Shown: piece after piece, positions 35,119-43,819 of the stretch
Position numbering within the stretch: position 1 is the stretch's first letter
Layout of the letters: each line of letters begins with the position of its first letter
DNA from: Sphingobacterium prati
Lineage (GTDB): Bacteria > Bacteroidota > Bacteroidia > Sphingobacteriales > Sphingobacteriaceae
Direction: 5' to 3'
Length of the DNA stretch: 64,000 nt
Assembly: GCF_013167215.1 (NCBI RefSeq)
Contig: NZ_JABJWY010000024.1
Coordinates: 248,001 to 312,000 of the forward strand
Notes under the pieces: generated by a model
Told to the model about the DNA's origin: nothing
What the model saw: only the letters and a program-made list of their open reading frames with translations
Database searches by the model: none
Translations under genes and position numbers: made by a program

Positions 35119-37242
35119 CTACCGGAACACCTTCTGTATTAATTTGCCAATTTCAGCAAAATCCTGATGGTTGTTAATGGCACGCTTTTCCGCAGCATCC
35201 GCAGCGCTTTCCGTATAAGGATAAATCAGCAGATAGTTGTTTTCGACCCGGTTTTCATTCAGGTATTGCGTAATGGTATGGATCGGGGATTTATACGAAA
35301 AGCGGTTACGGTCGGCCATCAGCACAATCAGCCCTTGATCCGATTTTAAATCAGTGATGACCTGATCCACTTCGATCCAGTTGGCTATACCGACAAATGA
35401 AGCTTCAACAGCCGATCTTTTAATGATTCGATGCAGGATTTCGATGATATCCGTTGTGGTATAAAATTTTAAAGGCGATCCCGAATTACGGGCAATATTC
35501 CATATTTTTGACAAAGCTTCAAAAAAACCTGGTTCCCGATAAGCCAATGGCGGGATGAGCACGACATATTCTTTTACAGTAGAAATAGGTTGTATGGCAC
35601 TGTACAAAATCAAATTGACATGTTCATTCTTCAGGTAGCCATTGTATAAATTATACATGAAAGAAGTTGAAAAGCCTTTATCCTTATCCAGGCCCATCAA
35701 TAGATCCGTAATATTTTTCTCTTTGATCACATTATTGATACCGGCAACTACCTCGTTATCGTGACGCGTGATCGGCTGTACCTGCACATCAGCCGCTGCA
35801 GCGAGTTTTACCGCTGCTTCGAGGATTTTTGCCGCATTCTTGACCGAGGACTCATTTTTGTCTTCGCTGATAATATTTAGGGCATAGAGCTGATCCTCCT
35901 TTGATTTCGTGCGCATCAACAATCCCAAATTGATTATCTTTTCGGTCATCTGTTCACTATTGATCGGCAATAAAATATGAGCATTAGGTTGTTTATCCCC
36001 GGCAATGGTATTTTCCCGGTCCACCTCCGCAATGCGCTGTGCATTGGCCATCGCTACAAAAGACGATATGGTACAGGAAATCAGAATCAGCAGAATACTG
36101 CCATTTAGTACATGCTCATTGAGCAAACGAATGGGTTCGCCGTCTGCCGTCTGCCCAAGGACGATATTATAGCCCACCATCACCGCCGCTAATGTCGCCG
36201 CAGCAGATGCGGAGCTCATTCCAAAAATCAGGAGCCCCTCCTCCTTGCTCAGCCGAAAAGTTTTTTGGGTCAGGATGGCAGCAATATATTTACCACCAAT
36301 GGATGCGACCAGCATGATCGCTGCCACACCAAGAGTTTCCCAGCTTTTGAAAAAGGCCGAAAAATCAATCAGCATGCCTACGCTGATCAGAAAAAATGGA
36401 ATGAAAATCGCGTTCCCCACAAATTCGATCCTATTCATCAAGGAAGAAGTATGCGGGATCAGGCGATTGAGTGCCAGCCCAGCAAAGAATGCACCAATGA
36501 TGGACTCGATACCCGCCAGTTCGGCCAAAATCGACGCCAGGTAGATCATCACGACAACAAATATGTACTGCGAGATCTTATCGGCCACATTCTTAAAAAA
36601 CCAACGGGCTATCAGCGGAAAGATCAGCAGTACAACCAAGGCAAATGCAATCATGGAAACGCTTAGCCGAATCCAAAAGGCGGCGTCCACATCACCCTGG
36701 GAAAGACCAACGATCACCGCCAATACCAAAAGCGAAAGTACATCCGTAATCATGGTTCCGCCTACGGTAATATTGACCGCCGGATTCTTTGCGATTCCCA
36801 GATTGCTGACCAAGGGGTACACGATCAAAGTATGGGAAGAGAACAAACTCGCAAATAAGATGGAGGTAGACAGCGAAAAATGCAGGAGATAGTAGCCCCC
36901 GACAAATCCGAGGATAAATGGAGCCAAAAAGGTGTAAATAGAAAAAGTAATACTTTTCCATTTATTCTTTTTAAAGTCGCCCATATCAATTTCCAGCCCG
37001 GCCAGAAACATGATATAGAGTAAACCCGTGGTACCTGTCACGACCACGCTGCTATCCCGTGACAGGAGATTGAAGCCATAAGGCCCCACGATTGCCCCCG
37101 CGACCAAAAGACCCAACAAATGCGGAATTTTTATTTTATTGAGCAGCAATGGCACCAGCAATATAATCAGCAGCTCAATAAAAAATTTGAGTAGCGGATC
37201 TTCAACAGGAAAAGTAATGTGATGTATACTGGCTATGATCAT
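35119..37242 (-). CDS. Cation:proton antiporter (CPA2/Kef-like) with C-terminal UspA-like domain
   Basis: 707 residues. The N-terminal 400 residues form a 12-13-helix Na+/H+ exchanger domain (IPHLLGLLVAGAIVGPYGFNLL near 45-65; SHTLIVYPLVSNLGIA; GAFFAGLALNRLIP). The C-terminal soluble part (about 410-700: HILLPINSEQMTEKIINLGLLM, ITDLLMGLDKDKG) resembles a pair of universal-stress-protein-like domains. No RCK/TrkA-N nucleotide domain is seen, unlike KefB/C. Probably exchanges Na+ or K+ for H+ at the inner membrane. Its start overlaps the upstream lipoprotein gene by 4 bp, so the two are co-translated. Confidence 0.93.
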   Translation of the reverse strand: MIIASIHHITFPVEDPLLKFFIELLIILLVPLLLNKIKIPHLLGLLVAGAIVGPYGFNLLSRDSSVVVTGTTGLLYIMFLAGLEIDMGDFKKNKWKSITFSIYTFLAPFILGFVGGYYLLHFSLSTSILFASLFSSHTLIVYPLVSNLGIAKNPAVNITVGGTMITDVLSLLVLAVIVGLSQGDVDAAFWIRLSVSMIAFALVVLLIFPLIARWFFKNVADKISQYIFVVVMIYLASILAELAGIESIIGAFFAGLALNRLIPHTSSLMNRIEFVGNAIFIPFFLISVGMLIDFSAFFKSWETLGVAAIMLVASIGGKYIAAILTQKTFRLSKEEGLLIFGMSSASAAATLAAVMVGYNIVLGQTADGEPIRLLNEHVLNGSILLILISCTISSFVAMANAQRIAEVDRENTIAGDKQPNAHILLPINSEQMTEKIINLGLLMRTKSKEDQLYALNIISEDKNESSVKNAAKILEAAVKLAAAADVQVQPITRHDNEVVAGINNVIKEKNITDLLMGLDKDKGFSTSFMYNLYNGYLKNEHVNLILYSAIQPISTVKEYVVLIPPLAYREPGFFEALSKIWNIARNSGSPLKFYTTTDIIEILHRIIKRSAVEASFVGIANWIEVDQVITDLKSDQGLIVLMADRNRFSYKSPIHTITQYLNENRVENNYLLIYPYTESAADAAEKRAINNHQDFAEIGKLIQKVFR

Positions 37243-37808
37243 TTTTCATTGGATATAAGTTCAACAGAAAAGGTCGCCTGACAATCCCCTTTTGTATGGA
37301 TTGTCTGCGTTCCACGCATTATTTCTGGGCCGATAATAGCAAGGTTAATCTGAATCTGAGCCCTCCCGTCCGCTATACTGTCATGCTGCTGGACCAAGGT
37401 AATCTGGTTTCCCTGCAAGCTACCTTTAAAGAGCTGCGTGGTTTTATTTTTTGTAGAGGTCCTGACATACAGTCCAGTGGAGTCAGCAACAAATTGCCAC
37501 TGTTCGTTTCGCTGATCGCCGATGACATAATTGCTACAAGTCGACGAGCGGCAGACCAGGCGGCTACTCCACTGTCCAGCGATCGAATCAGGCCAGTTCT
37601 GTGCTACCAGCATGCTGTCAGCAGATTTAGATTTTGCCGCGCGCAAGCTGTCTCGCATAGCAAGCAAGGCTTTATATTCCCCCTCTTTGTTAGCGAATTC
37701 CTGTTCTTTTTGTGCGAGCCGCTCTTCTCTTTGCTGAAGATCACCGCCCGCATTGTTGCATGAATAGATCAGCAAAGTGAGGATTGATAGATGTATTATT
37801 TTTTTCAC
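37239..37808 (-). CDS. Coiled-coil lipoprotein of unknown function
   Basis: 189 residues from a GTG start at 37808 (read M-KKIIHL). Signal peptide with lipobox IYSC (Cys17), a charged coiled-coil stretch (about 24-62: QQREERLAQKEQEFANKEGE), then a beta-rich domain with QWSSRLVCRSSTCSNYVIG, two cysteines possibly disulfide-bonded, and a C-terminal half resembling a lipocalin-like or DUF-type beta fold. Overlaps the antiporter start by 4 bp. Its N-terminal region was copied to 43991-44175, where it is degraded. Function unknown; a periplasmic partner of the antiporter is only a positional guess. Confidence 0.85.
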   Translation of the reverse strand: MKKIIHLSILTLLIYSCNNAGGDLQQREERLAQKEQEFANKEGEYKALLAMRDSLRAAKSKSADSMLVAQNWPDSIAGQWSSRLVCRSSTCSNYVIGDQRNEQWQFVADSTGLYVRTSTKNKTTQLFKGSLQGNQITLVQQHDSIADGRAQIQINLAIIGPEIMRGTQTIHTKGDCQATFSVELISNEK

Positions 37809-38033
37809 TTGAAATAGTTTTTTTACTCTTGATAGGCCGTTTTCAAAGCCAGATAAGATTCATAACCCTTTAACAAGATGACAGCTGCTTATGTTTGTGA
37901 ATTCATAAAATTTATGTAACGAAGGATAGGAAATAAGGTGAAATAAAAAAATTAAAATTTCGCAATCCAAGCTTTAAAAAAAGTCGTAAATGACTATAAG
38001 TACAGAAAAATTATAAACTAAACGACTTTTGTT

Positions 38034-38756
38034 ATGGAAAAGATAACAGCACACAAAGAGGCACTACTGACTAACGATAGTGTGATCGACAAAAAGGATC
38101 TCCGAAGAAGGGATTTTTTGAAATTTGCAGGTGCCAGTGCGGCATCACTCGCCATCCTTGGTATATCAAGTTGCAGCAAAGATGATGACGATGGCATGGA
38201 TAACGGCGGCAAAGGCTTATATTTTGGTAGCGGCGATATTGCCATATTGAATTATGCCTATGCCCTAGAGCAACTTGAGGCCGCATTTTACATTCAGTTG
38301 GTGAATAATCCCTACTCCGGCATGACTGATATGGAAAAAGCTTTTTTTACCGATATCCGCGACCATGAGATCGCCCATCGCGAGTTTTTCAAGGTGGCTT
38401 TGGGGGCCAAAGCAATTTCCGGTCTTGAACTGAATCTCTCCGGAATTAATTTCAGCAGTAGGGAAAACGTGTTGGCCACCGCCAAAACCTTTGAAGATCT
38501 GGGCGTATCGGCCTATAACGGTGCCGGATGGCTCATTAAAGATCCCAATTATCTGTTATTGGCAGGCAAGATCGTTTCTGTCGAAGCACGCCATGCTGCT
38601 TGGGTACGGGATATGATCGATAATGGCAGTTTCGCCAATATGGAGGTCGTGGATAGCAATGGACTTGATGTTGCCAAAAGCCCGAGTGTCGTCTTGAGCG
38701 CCGCTGCACCATTTATCAAATCGAAAATCGATGTATCGGATCTACCTACTTATTAA
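38034..38756 (+). CDS. Tat-exported ferritin-like domain lipoprotein
   Basis: 240 residues. The twin-arginine motif RRRDFLK (residues 24-30), hydrophobic stretch and ISSC lipobox (Cys near 47) suggest a Tat-exported lipoprotein. The Ferritin_2-type domain follows: NYAYALEQLEAAFYIQLV (about 75-92), IRDHEIAHREFFKVAL (about 110-125), TAKTFEDLGVSAYNGAG (about 150-166) and VSVEARHAAWVRDMI (about 180-194). The Glu and ExxH/HExxH-like residues of these helices are candidate di-metal ligands. Function is not established for this family; iron or redox protection in the periplasm is inference. The next gene encodes a paralogue 21 bases downstream. Confidence 0.9.
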   Translation: MEKITAHKEALLTNDSVIDKKDLRRRDFLKFAGASAASLAILGISSCSKDDDDGMDNGGKGLYFGSGDIAILNYAYALEQLEAAFYIQLVNNPYSGMTDMEKAFFTDIRDHEIAHREFFKVALGAKAISGLELNLSGINFSSRENVLATAKTFEDLGVSAYNGAGWLIKDPNYLLLAGKIVSVEARHAAWVRDMIDNGSFANMEVVDSNGLDVAKSPSVVLSAAAPFIKSKIDVSDLPTY

Positions 38757-38777
38757 TTCACCTAAACTTTGATTATC

Positions 38778-39611
38778 ATGAATCTTTTAAACGTTTTTGA
38801 ACAAATAAATACTGTAGATCCTGAGTTCAGCGATCGTATCAATCCACGTCGCGAAGCGATTAAGAATCTAGCTTCCATGACTGGAAAAATAACATTGGCG
38901 GCATTACCGTTCTTTGTAAGCGAACTTTTTAAAAAAGCCTACGGCGCTACGGCACTTACGGATGTCAATGGCGTACTCAACTATGCGCTTACCTTGGAAT
39001 ATCTCGAAGCAGAATATTACAGCATGGGTGTTGCCAAAGCAGGGCTTATTCCTTCGGGCAAACCGCTTGGGGCGATTACAACCATTCGTGATCACGAAGT
39101 AGCCCATGTCAAGTTTCTGAAACAAGTGTTGGGCAATAAAGCTGTTGCCAAACCAACATTTGATTTTACGGCTGGAGGTACATTTGCAAATGTTTTCAGT
39201 GATTATGATACATTTTTAGCGGTTGCACAGGCATTTGAAGATACCGGTGTGAGGGCATATAAAGGACAGGCAGGTATCTTGCTTGGCAACCGCGTTGTAC
39301 TTACGGCGGCATTGCAGATTCATTCGGTAGAAGCACGGCATGCCTCGCATATCCGTCAGATGCGCCGCGCCCGCGGGGCTGGTGCCGCTAATCAGAAACC
39401 TTGGATTACCGGAGCCAATGATACTGGTATCGGTACTGTTGTAAATCCGATCTATGCAGGTGAAGATAATGTGAAACAGGCAGGCGTTGATATGACCTCC
39501 CTTAACGGTACAATGGGAAAAATCTCAACCAGTGCCGCCACACAATCTTTTGATGAGCCATTATCTGCAGAAGCTGTACTTAATATTGCAGGTTTATTTA
39601 TCAAAGCTTAA
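38778..39611 (+). CDS. Ferritin-like domain protein, paralogue of the preceding gene
   Basis: 277 residues from the ATG at 38778 (a TTG at 38769 is in frame). PRREAIKNLASM near 20-31 followed by a hydrophobic stretch is a Tat-like signal without a lipobox. The Ferritin_2 helices recur: NYALTLEYLEAEYYSMGV, IRDHEVAHVKFLKQVL, VAQAFEDTGVRAYKGQAG and IHSVEARHASHIRQMR. The positions of Glu and His match the first protein, so a shared di-metal site is likely. The C-terminal 70 residues are extra compared with it. Same operon, closed by the terminator at 39640-39672. Confidence 0.9.
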   Translation: MNLLNVFEQINTVDPEFSDRINPRREAIKNLASMTGKITLAALPFFVSELFKKAYGATALTDVNGVLNYALTLEYLEAEYYSMGVAKAGLIPSGKPLGAITTIRDHEVAHVKFLKQVLGNKAVAKPTFDFTAGGTFANVFSDYDTFLAVAQAFEDTGVRAYKGQAGILLGNRVVLTAALQIHSVEARHASHIRQMRRARGAGAANQKPWITGANDTGIGTVVNPIYAGEDNVKQAGVDMTSLNGTMGKISTSAATQSFDEPLSAEAVLNIAGLFIKA

Positions 39612-39639
39612 CAAAAGTCTTACCCTACCTGTAAAAATG

Positions 39640-39672
39640 GCCCTGGTTCATCTGACAAACCAGGGCTTTTTT
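39640..39672 (+). terminator. Rho-independent terminator of the ferritin-like operon
   Basis: GCCCTGGTT (39640-39648) and AACCAGGGC (39658-39666), followed by six T. A classic G/C-rich hairpin with T-run, 28 bases after the stop codon. Confidence 0.9.
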
Positions 39673-39714
39673 GATAGCTCCCACCCTTTTGTGCAATAAA
39701 ATTTACGATAATTT

Positions 39715-40908
39715 TCAGACAAAATCATAAATCCCATTTTTCCAGCCCAATATGCGGTCTGCGTCCGCCCTCAACCAATTTTTAAGCAGTGTCGCATATA
39801 CTTTTCTAAAATCCTCCGTATACTGCAGATCCCCCTCATTGAGCTGGTTCAGATCCGGCAAAACGTTTAGCAGCCCTTGTTTTTTTAAGCCACCAGACAC
39901 AAAGAAAAGCTGATTCGCAGTGCCATGATCTGTACCCCTACTGGCGTTTTGGGCTACCCGACGGCCAAATTCCGAAAAGGTCATCAGCATCACATCCTCA
40001 AAAAGACCATTTTTCTTTAGATCTTCCACAAAAGCCTGTACGGCATCATTGATCGTATGAAAAAGGCTCTCCTGCCGCTGCTGTTGGTTGATATGAGTAT
40101 CAAAACTGCCGATCTGCAGATAATATACCTGTGTATTGATGTCCGATTTAATCAGGGAGGCGACCGTCTTTAGATCCTTTCCAAGTACCGAATCAGGATA
40201 TGCCGCAGCTGTTCTTTTTGCCCTGCTTTGCTCAAAAATATAATCTGCATTGTTGATGGTTTCACCCAATGTCTGATAGAGATAGCCTACTGTCTCCTCC
40301 TCATGCTGTTGCTGATGCTCCTGATAAATTGTGTTAAAATATTCTTCGCGGCTGGTTTGATAGAGCTTTTTGGGATCCCTGAACGCGAAAGCTTTTTTCT
40401 GTTTTCCTTTGAGCGCGAGGCTCAGCATATCATTGACTTCAAGCGCCTGTGTCGGATGGCTGCAGTCGTAGCAGGCTTCGTCGAGGTAACGGCCTATCCA
40501 GCCGCTCTCCAGATATTCATCACTTCGGCTCGCACTATGCCAGATATCCATGCTCCGGAAATGCGATTTATTCGGATCTGGATAACCCACATTATTGAGC
40601 ACGGCCAGTTCCCCACTTTCAAAAAGTGTTTTGAAGAAGGGCAAAGCTGGATTGATCCCAGCTTCATCCGTTAGGATCAAGGCATTGTCAATGGCAATTG
40701 TCGGTCGCTCCCGAAAATAAATATCATTGCGCATAGGGACGATGGTATTGAGCCCATCATTCCCCCCACTCAATTGCAAAATAACCAATACTTTAGCAGT
40801 TCTTTCCAAAGAATTGGGAAAGGCCATCGCTTTCAGAAAATTGGGTAGCAACAACGATGCCGTAGCGAGCGAGCCAGTTTTGAGAAATTCACGTCTTTTT
40901 ATGATCAT
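39715..40908 (-). CDS. DUF1501-family Tat-exported protein
   Basis: 397 residues. A twin-arginine signal (KRREFLKTGSLATASLLL, residues 4-21) is followed by the DUF1501 domain: VLVILQLSGGNDGLNTIVP (about 41-59), PNKSHFRSMDIWHSA (about 110-124), GSFDTHINQ (near 268), EDVMLMTFSEFGRRVAQNASRGTDHGTANQLF (about 300-330). DUF1501 proteins belong to the alkaline-phosphatase/sulfatase-like superfamily; conserved Asp/His in GSFDTH and GTDHG are candidate metal ligands. No substrate is known. It follows the DUF1800 gene by 17 bases, the usual pairing. Confidence 0.93.
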   Translation of the reverse strand: MIIKRREFLKTGSLATASLLLPNFLKAMAFPNSLERTAKVLVILQLSGGNDGLNTIVPMRNDIYFRERPTIAIDNALILTDEAGINPALPFFKTLFESGELAVLNNVGYPDPNKSHFRSMDIWHSASRSDEYLESGWIGRYLDEACYDCSHPTQALEVNDMLSLALKGKQKKAFAFRDPKKLYQTSREEYFNTIYQEHQQQHEEETVGYLYQTLGETINNADYIFEQSRAKRTAAAYPDSVLGKDLKTVASLIKSDINTQVYYLQIGSFDTHINQQQRQESLFHTINDAVQAFVEDLKKNGLFEDVMLMTFSEFGRRVAQNASRGTDHGTANQLFFVSGGLKKQGLLNVLPDLNQLNEGDLQYTEDFRKVYATLLKNWLRADADRILGWKNGIYDFV

Positions 40909-40925
40909 GTCCGTCCTTTTAACCG

Positions 40926-42299
40926 TTAACAGAGTTGATATTCAGGAATACACATTGTTTCGATAATCGCCATTCGCTTGTCACTTCCAGCATACCTTTT
41001 CAGTAGTTTTTCCGTAAAGGAAGGCTGCTGCTGCAGTAATAGCTGAAAGGGATCCCTATTCGAAAACGCCTTTTCAACCTGCGCCCAATCGATGGTAATC
41101 TGCGGATTTTTGAAGGTTTTGTAGAGCTGGCGCGATTGTTTCAACCCCATGTCCAGGTCGTCATCGTTCTGCGCATCAAGGTCCAATGGCCGCATTCCAG
41201 CCCATATTTGCGGTACCTGCATCCGAAGCAGCAAGGTTGAGCTGTCTATCCAGGCCTTCCCTGATGGCCAGCCCGCTACATTTGGCGGGTATAATAACAT
41301 CTGTCCCAATAATTTTTGGTAGACAATGAGATTTTCCGGGCTTGCAATTTTCATCGGAAGCGTGCGCATGATACCCACCATCAGTTCGATCGGAGACTTT
41401 ATTTTATTTCCGATATTGATGGGATCGTAAAACCAGGACGCCGTAAATATACGCTCAAGCAATTGCTTGATATCATATCCCGAATGATAGAAATCCTTGC
41501 TTAGCGCAGTGACAATAGCATCATTTGCTTGTTCATTGACAAGGAAGCGGTATAATTTTCCGGTAATAAATTTGGCGGTAGCGGGTTGTTCCAGAATAAT
41601 ATCCAAAACAGCATTTCCATCAAAATTGCCTGTTTTTCCTAAAAACTTCTTCGTACCCATGTCATGAAACTTGCGCCGCACCACAAATTGTGCCTCACGA
41701 TTAAAAGACCATCCCGTAAAGGCGCGGGCAGCCTCCCTTACATCCGATTCGGTATAATTGCCGGGCCCCATGGTAAAAAGTTCCATCACCTCCCGGGCAA
41801 AGTTTTCATTGGGATGCCCTTTTTTATTCTGCTGGTTGTTGAGAAAGTTAAGCATCGCCGGAGCCTTCGAAACGGCAAACAACAGGTCCCGAAAATTTCC
41901 GAGTGCATTTTTTCTGATTTCGTTGAGCAGATGTGCGCTAAAATTCGCGTTGACGACCCGGCATGCGAAATGTCCATGCCAAAAAAAAGCCATTTTCTCC
42001 CGCAGCTGATCATCCGCATGCACCATGGTATTTAGAAAATTCAGGTTGGTCGCTATATTTCGCTTGCGGTTAAGCTGTTGTACCTGTTTCTTCGACTCCG
42101 CATTCATCTTTGATAGGTCCGTGTAGTCAACATCCGTTCGCGCCATGATGTAGCTTATTGGAGTAAAATCCCTGGAGCGCGCATACATCTGCCAGGTATC
42201 GGTGACAGGTTGCTGCTCAAAGGCAGCAATCTGTTGTAGACTCATTCCAAATCCGGCACGATTCGCCAAATGCTTATTTTTAATAAATTCGGAAACCAT
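40926..42299 (-). CDS. DUF1800-family protein
   Basis: 457 residues, first gene of the two-gene DUF1800-DUF1501 operon. Typical text: LANRAGFGMSLQQI (about 11-24), MAFFWHGHFAC (about 103-113), NENFAREVMELFTMGPGNYTESDVREAARAFTGWSFNR (about 160-200), MLLYPPNVAGWPSGKAWIDSSTLLLR (about 330-355). No signal peptide is obvious, so it may be exported by another route or with its partner. The family is widespread in Bacteroidota and Planctomycetes next to DUF1501 and its activity is unknown. It converges on the ferritin-like operon. Confidence 0.93.
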   Translation of the reverse strand: MVSEFIKNKHLANRAGFGMSLQQIAAFEQQPVTDTWQMYARSRDFTPISYIMARTDVDYTDLSKMNAESKKQVQQLNRKRNIATNLNFLNTMVHADDQLREKMAFFWHGHFACRVVNANFSAHLLNEIRKNALGNFRDLLFAVSKAPAMLNFLNNQQNKKGHPNENFAREVMELFTMGPGNYTESDVREAARAFTGWSFNREAQFVVRRKFHDMGTKKFLGKTGNFDGNAVLDIILEQPATAKFITGKLYRFLVNEQANDAIVTALSKDFYHSGYDIKQLLERIFTASWFYDPINIGNKIKSPIELMVGIMRTLPMKIASPENLIVYQKLLGQMLLYPPNVAGWPSGKAWIDSSTLLLRMQVPQIWAGMRPLDLDAQNDDDLDMGLKQSRQLYKTFKNPQITIDWAQVEKAFSNRDPFQLLLQQQPSFTEKLLKRYAGSDKRMAIIETMCIPEYQLC

Positions 42300-42443
42300 T
42301 TTTAATACGATTTACAACGAATTAACGATTTAATTTACAAATAGTTGTACGCTTCATATGCATTTAACAAACATTAAGCTAAATTAACATATCACATCCC
42401 CTATCGGCGAATAAGGAAACAGTCGGTTGAATTGACTTGAAAA

Positions 42444-42473
42444 AAAACGTCCCCCGGGGGCGGGAGACGTTTT
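42444..42473 (-). terminator. Terminator of the M60 peptidase gene
   Basis: Minus-strand hairpin with arms AAAACGTC[T/C]CCCG, one mismatch and a G/C-rich loop, followed by a run of T (plus-strand A-run 42439-42447). It begins 6 bases after the stop codon. Confidence 0.8.
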
Positions 42474-42478
42474 ATAGA

Positions 42479-43819
42479 TTAATCCCTTAACAGGGTAATA
42501 TCCTGTGCCGGTGCGGGCAGATTCAGGTTGGCAATCTCCGTGTAAACAGCAGCATCCACCTGGAATCCCCATTTTGTAAAGAAATCAGACAAATCTTTCT
42601 GGGCGATCTGACAGGCTGAGATCATAAAATAACGCATTTTCTCCGCATCCGTAGACACGTTCGGACGATTTTCACGGGTAGACCTGCTCAGCGTGATATA
42701 GAGATTATCACCAAAGGCCAACCAAAGCTGATGGAACATAATCAATTTCAGGTCATTGTCTCCCGCGTTATAATTACGCTCTGCGATGGGTTTAGCGAAA
42801 TAAGTATCCAGTTTAGGCCAGGAATTATTTGCCGTGATCCGGCTGACAGGCAAGCCAAAGCCGCGCTCTGCAGCCATCGAGTAAATATTCACCGTCGTTT
42901 CGGTGAGTCCGCCCCAGGTCCAGCCTTTTTGCTGATAGGTATGGCCAAACTCATGCCATAAGCCCCAACCATTGGTGTTTGTCAGGTACTTAGGCTGCAA
43001 CATTCTGTAGGAAAGCGATTCGGTGTAATAAATGGCAATTCCTGCCGCCATATACCCACCCGATGCGGAATCCCGAACTGTCACCAGGTGTTTATTGTAC
43101 GGAATAGCATGCACGCCTGTCGTACCACTCAATCCGCTGATGTAATTTTCATGGCCAACGATGGAATCCAGCCGGTTGACAATAGCTTGCTGGTCCTCAT
43201 TCTTATACAGCAACGCTTCATCCATATTGGAGACCATTATTGAACGGTCGGAAGAAAACACGACATCCGGTACAGCGGTTTTCAAGGAATCCAAGGTCGC
43301 CAGCCATTGCTGATGCGTCGTGATCCCCTTTTGGAAATAAGGCACCGGTTTAAAACCATTGCCAAAGGTCACCTCAATCTCGCCGTTTGTGGTGTAATTG
43401 TTGGCGGCATAGATGATATAGACCAATCCTCCATACTGATCTACGGTAAAAGTCTGTGTTCCGGCGGCCAGGTTAAAATACTGCCTTACCGGCCTGATAT
43501 TATCCCGGAATGGCGTACCTATCGCTAGCCGGGGTACCGTAGTACCCGATTTTACATTCACCGTAATGGTAATCGTGCTATTGGGCGCCACATAAAATCC
43601 AGTTGCCTGCATCTCATTGTGCGCGGCCCTGAATTGCAGACGGTCCGTTTCAATGGAAGCCGAAGGGATCACCTTAAAGGTCTGCACACTGTCTGCTACA
43701 GCGAGGGGGGCTGTGCCTTGATCGACAGGGACAGGTTCCATGGTGACCAGATCCTGTTTACAGGATGAAAATGTCGCAACAAGAGCCATTGCAATCACAT
43801 AAGAAATGTTCTTTTTCAT
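42479..43819 (-). CDS. M60-family (enhancin-like) metallopeptidase lipoprotein
   Basis: 446 residues. Signal peptide with lipobox FSSC (Cys20). A beta-sandwich region (about 70-155: FYVAPNSTITITVNV, PVRQYFNLAAGTQTFTVD) precedes the catalytic domain with the gluzincin motif HEFGH (His289, Glu290, His293) and the downstream ligand Glu307 in GGLTETTVNIYS, fitting the M60 pattern HExxH-x(8-28)-E. M60 peptidases of gut and host-associated bacteria cleave mucin-type glycoproteins; whether this one does is inference. The M60 gene is monocistronic, ended by the hairpin at 42444-42473. Confidence 0.93.
   Translation of the reverse strand: MKKNISYVIAMALVATFSSCKQDLVTMEPVPVDQGTAPLAVADSVQTFKVIPSASIETDRLQFRAAHNEMQATGFYVAPNSTITITVNVKSGTTVPRLAIGTPFRDNIRPVRQYFNLAAGTQTFTVDQYGGLVYIIYAANNYTTNGEIEVTFGNGFKPVPYFQKGITTHQQWLATLDSLKTAVPDVVFSSDRSIMVSNMDEALLYKNEDQQAIVNRLDSIVGHENYISGLSGTTGVHAIPYNKHLVTVRDSASGGYMAAGIAIYYTESLSYRMLQPKYLTNTNGWGLWHEFGHTYQQKGWTWGGLTETTVNIYSMAAERGFGLPVSRITANNSWPKLDTYFAKPIAERNYNAGDNDLKLIMFHQLWLAFGDNLYITLSRSTRENRPNVSTDAEKMRYFMISACQIAQKDLSDFFTKWGFQVDAAVYTEIANLNLPAPAQDITLLRD

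Noticed and set aside
37979..38030. AAAAGTCGT/ACGACTTTT inverted repeat before the first ferritin-like gene
   Set aside because: Nine-base A/T-rich arms with a 34-base loop are weak; probably chance, although it lies next to the start codon.
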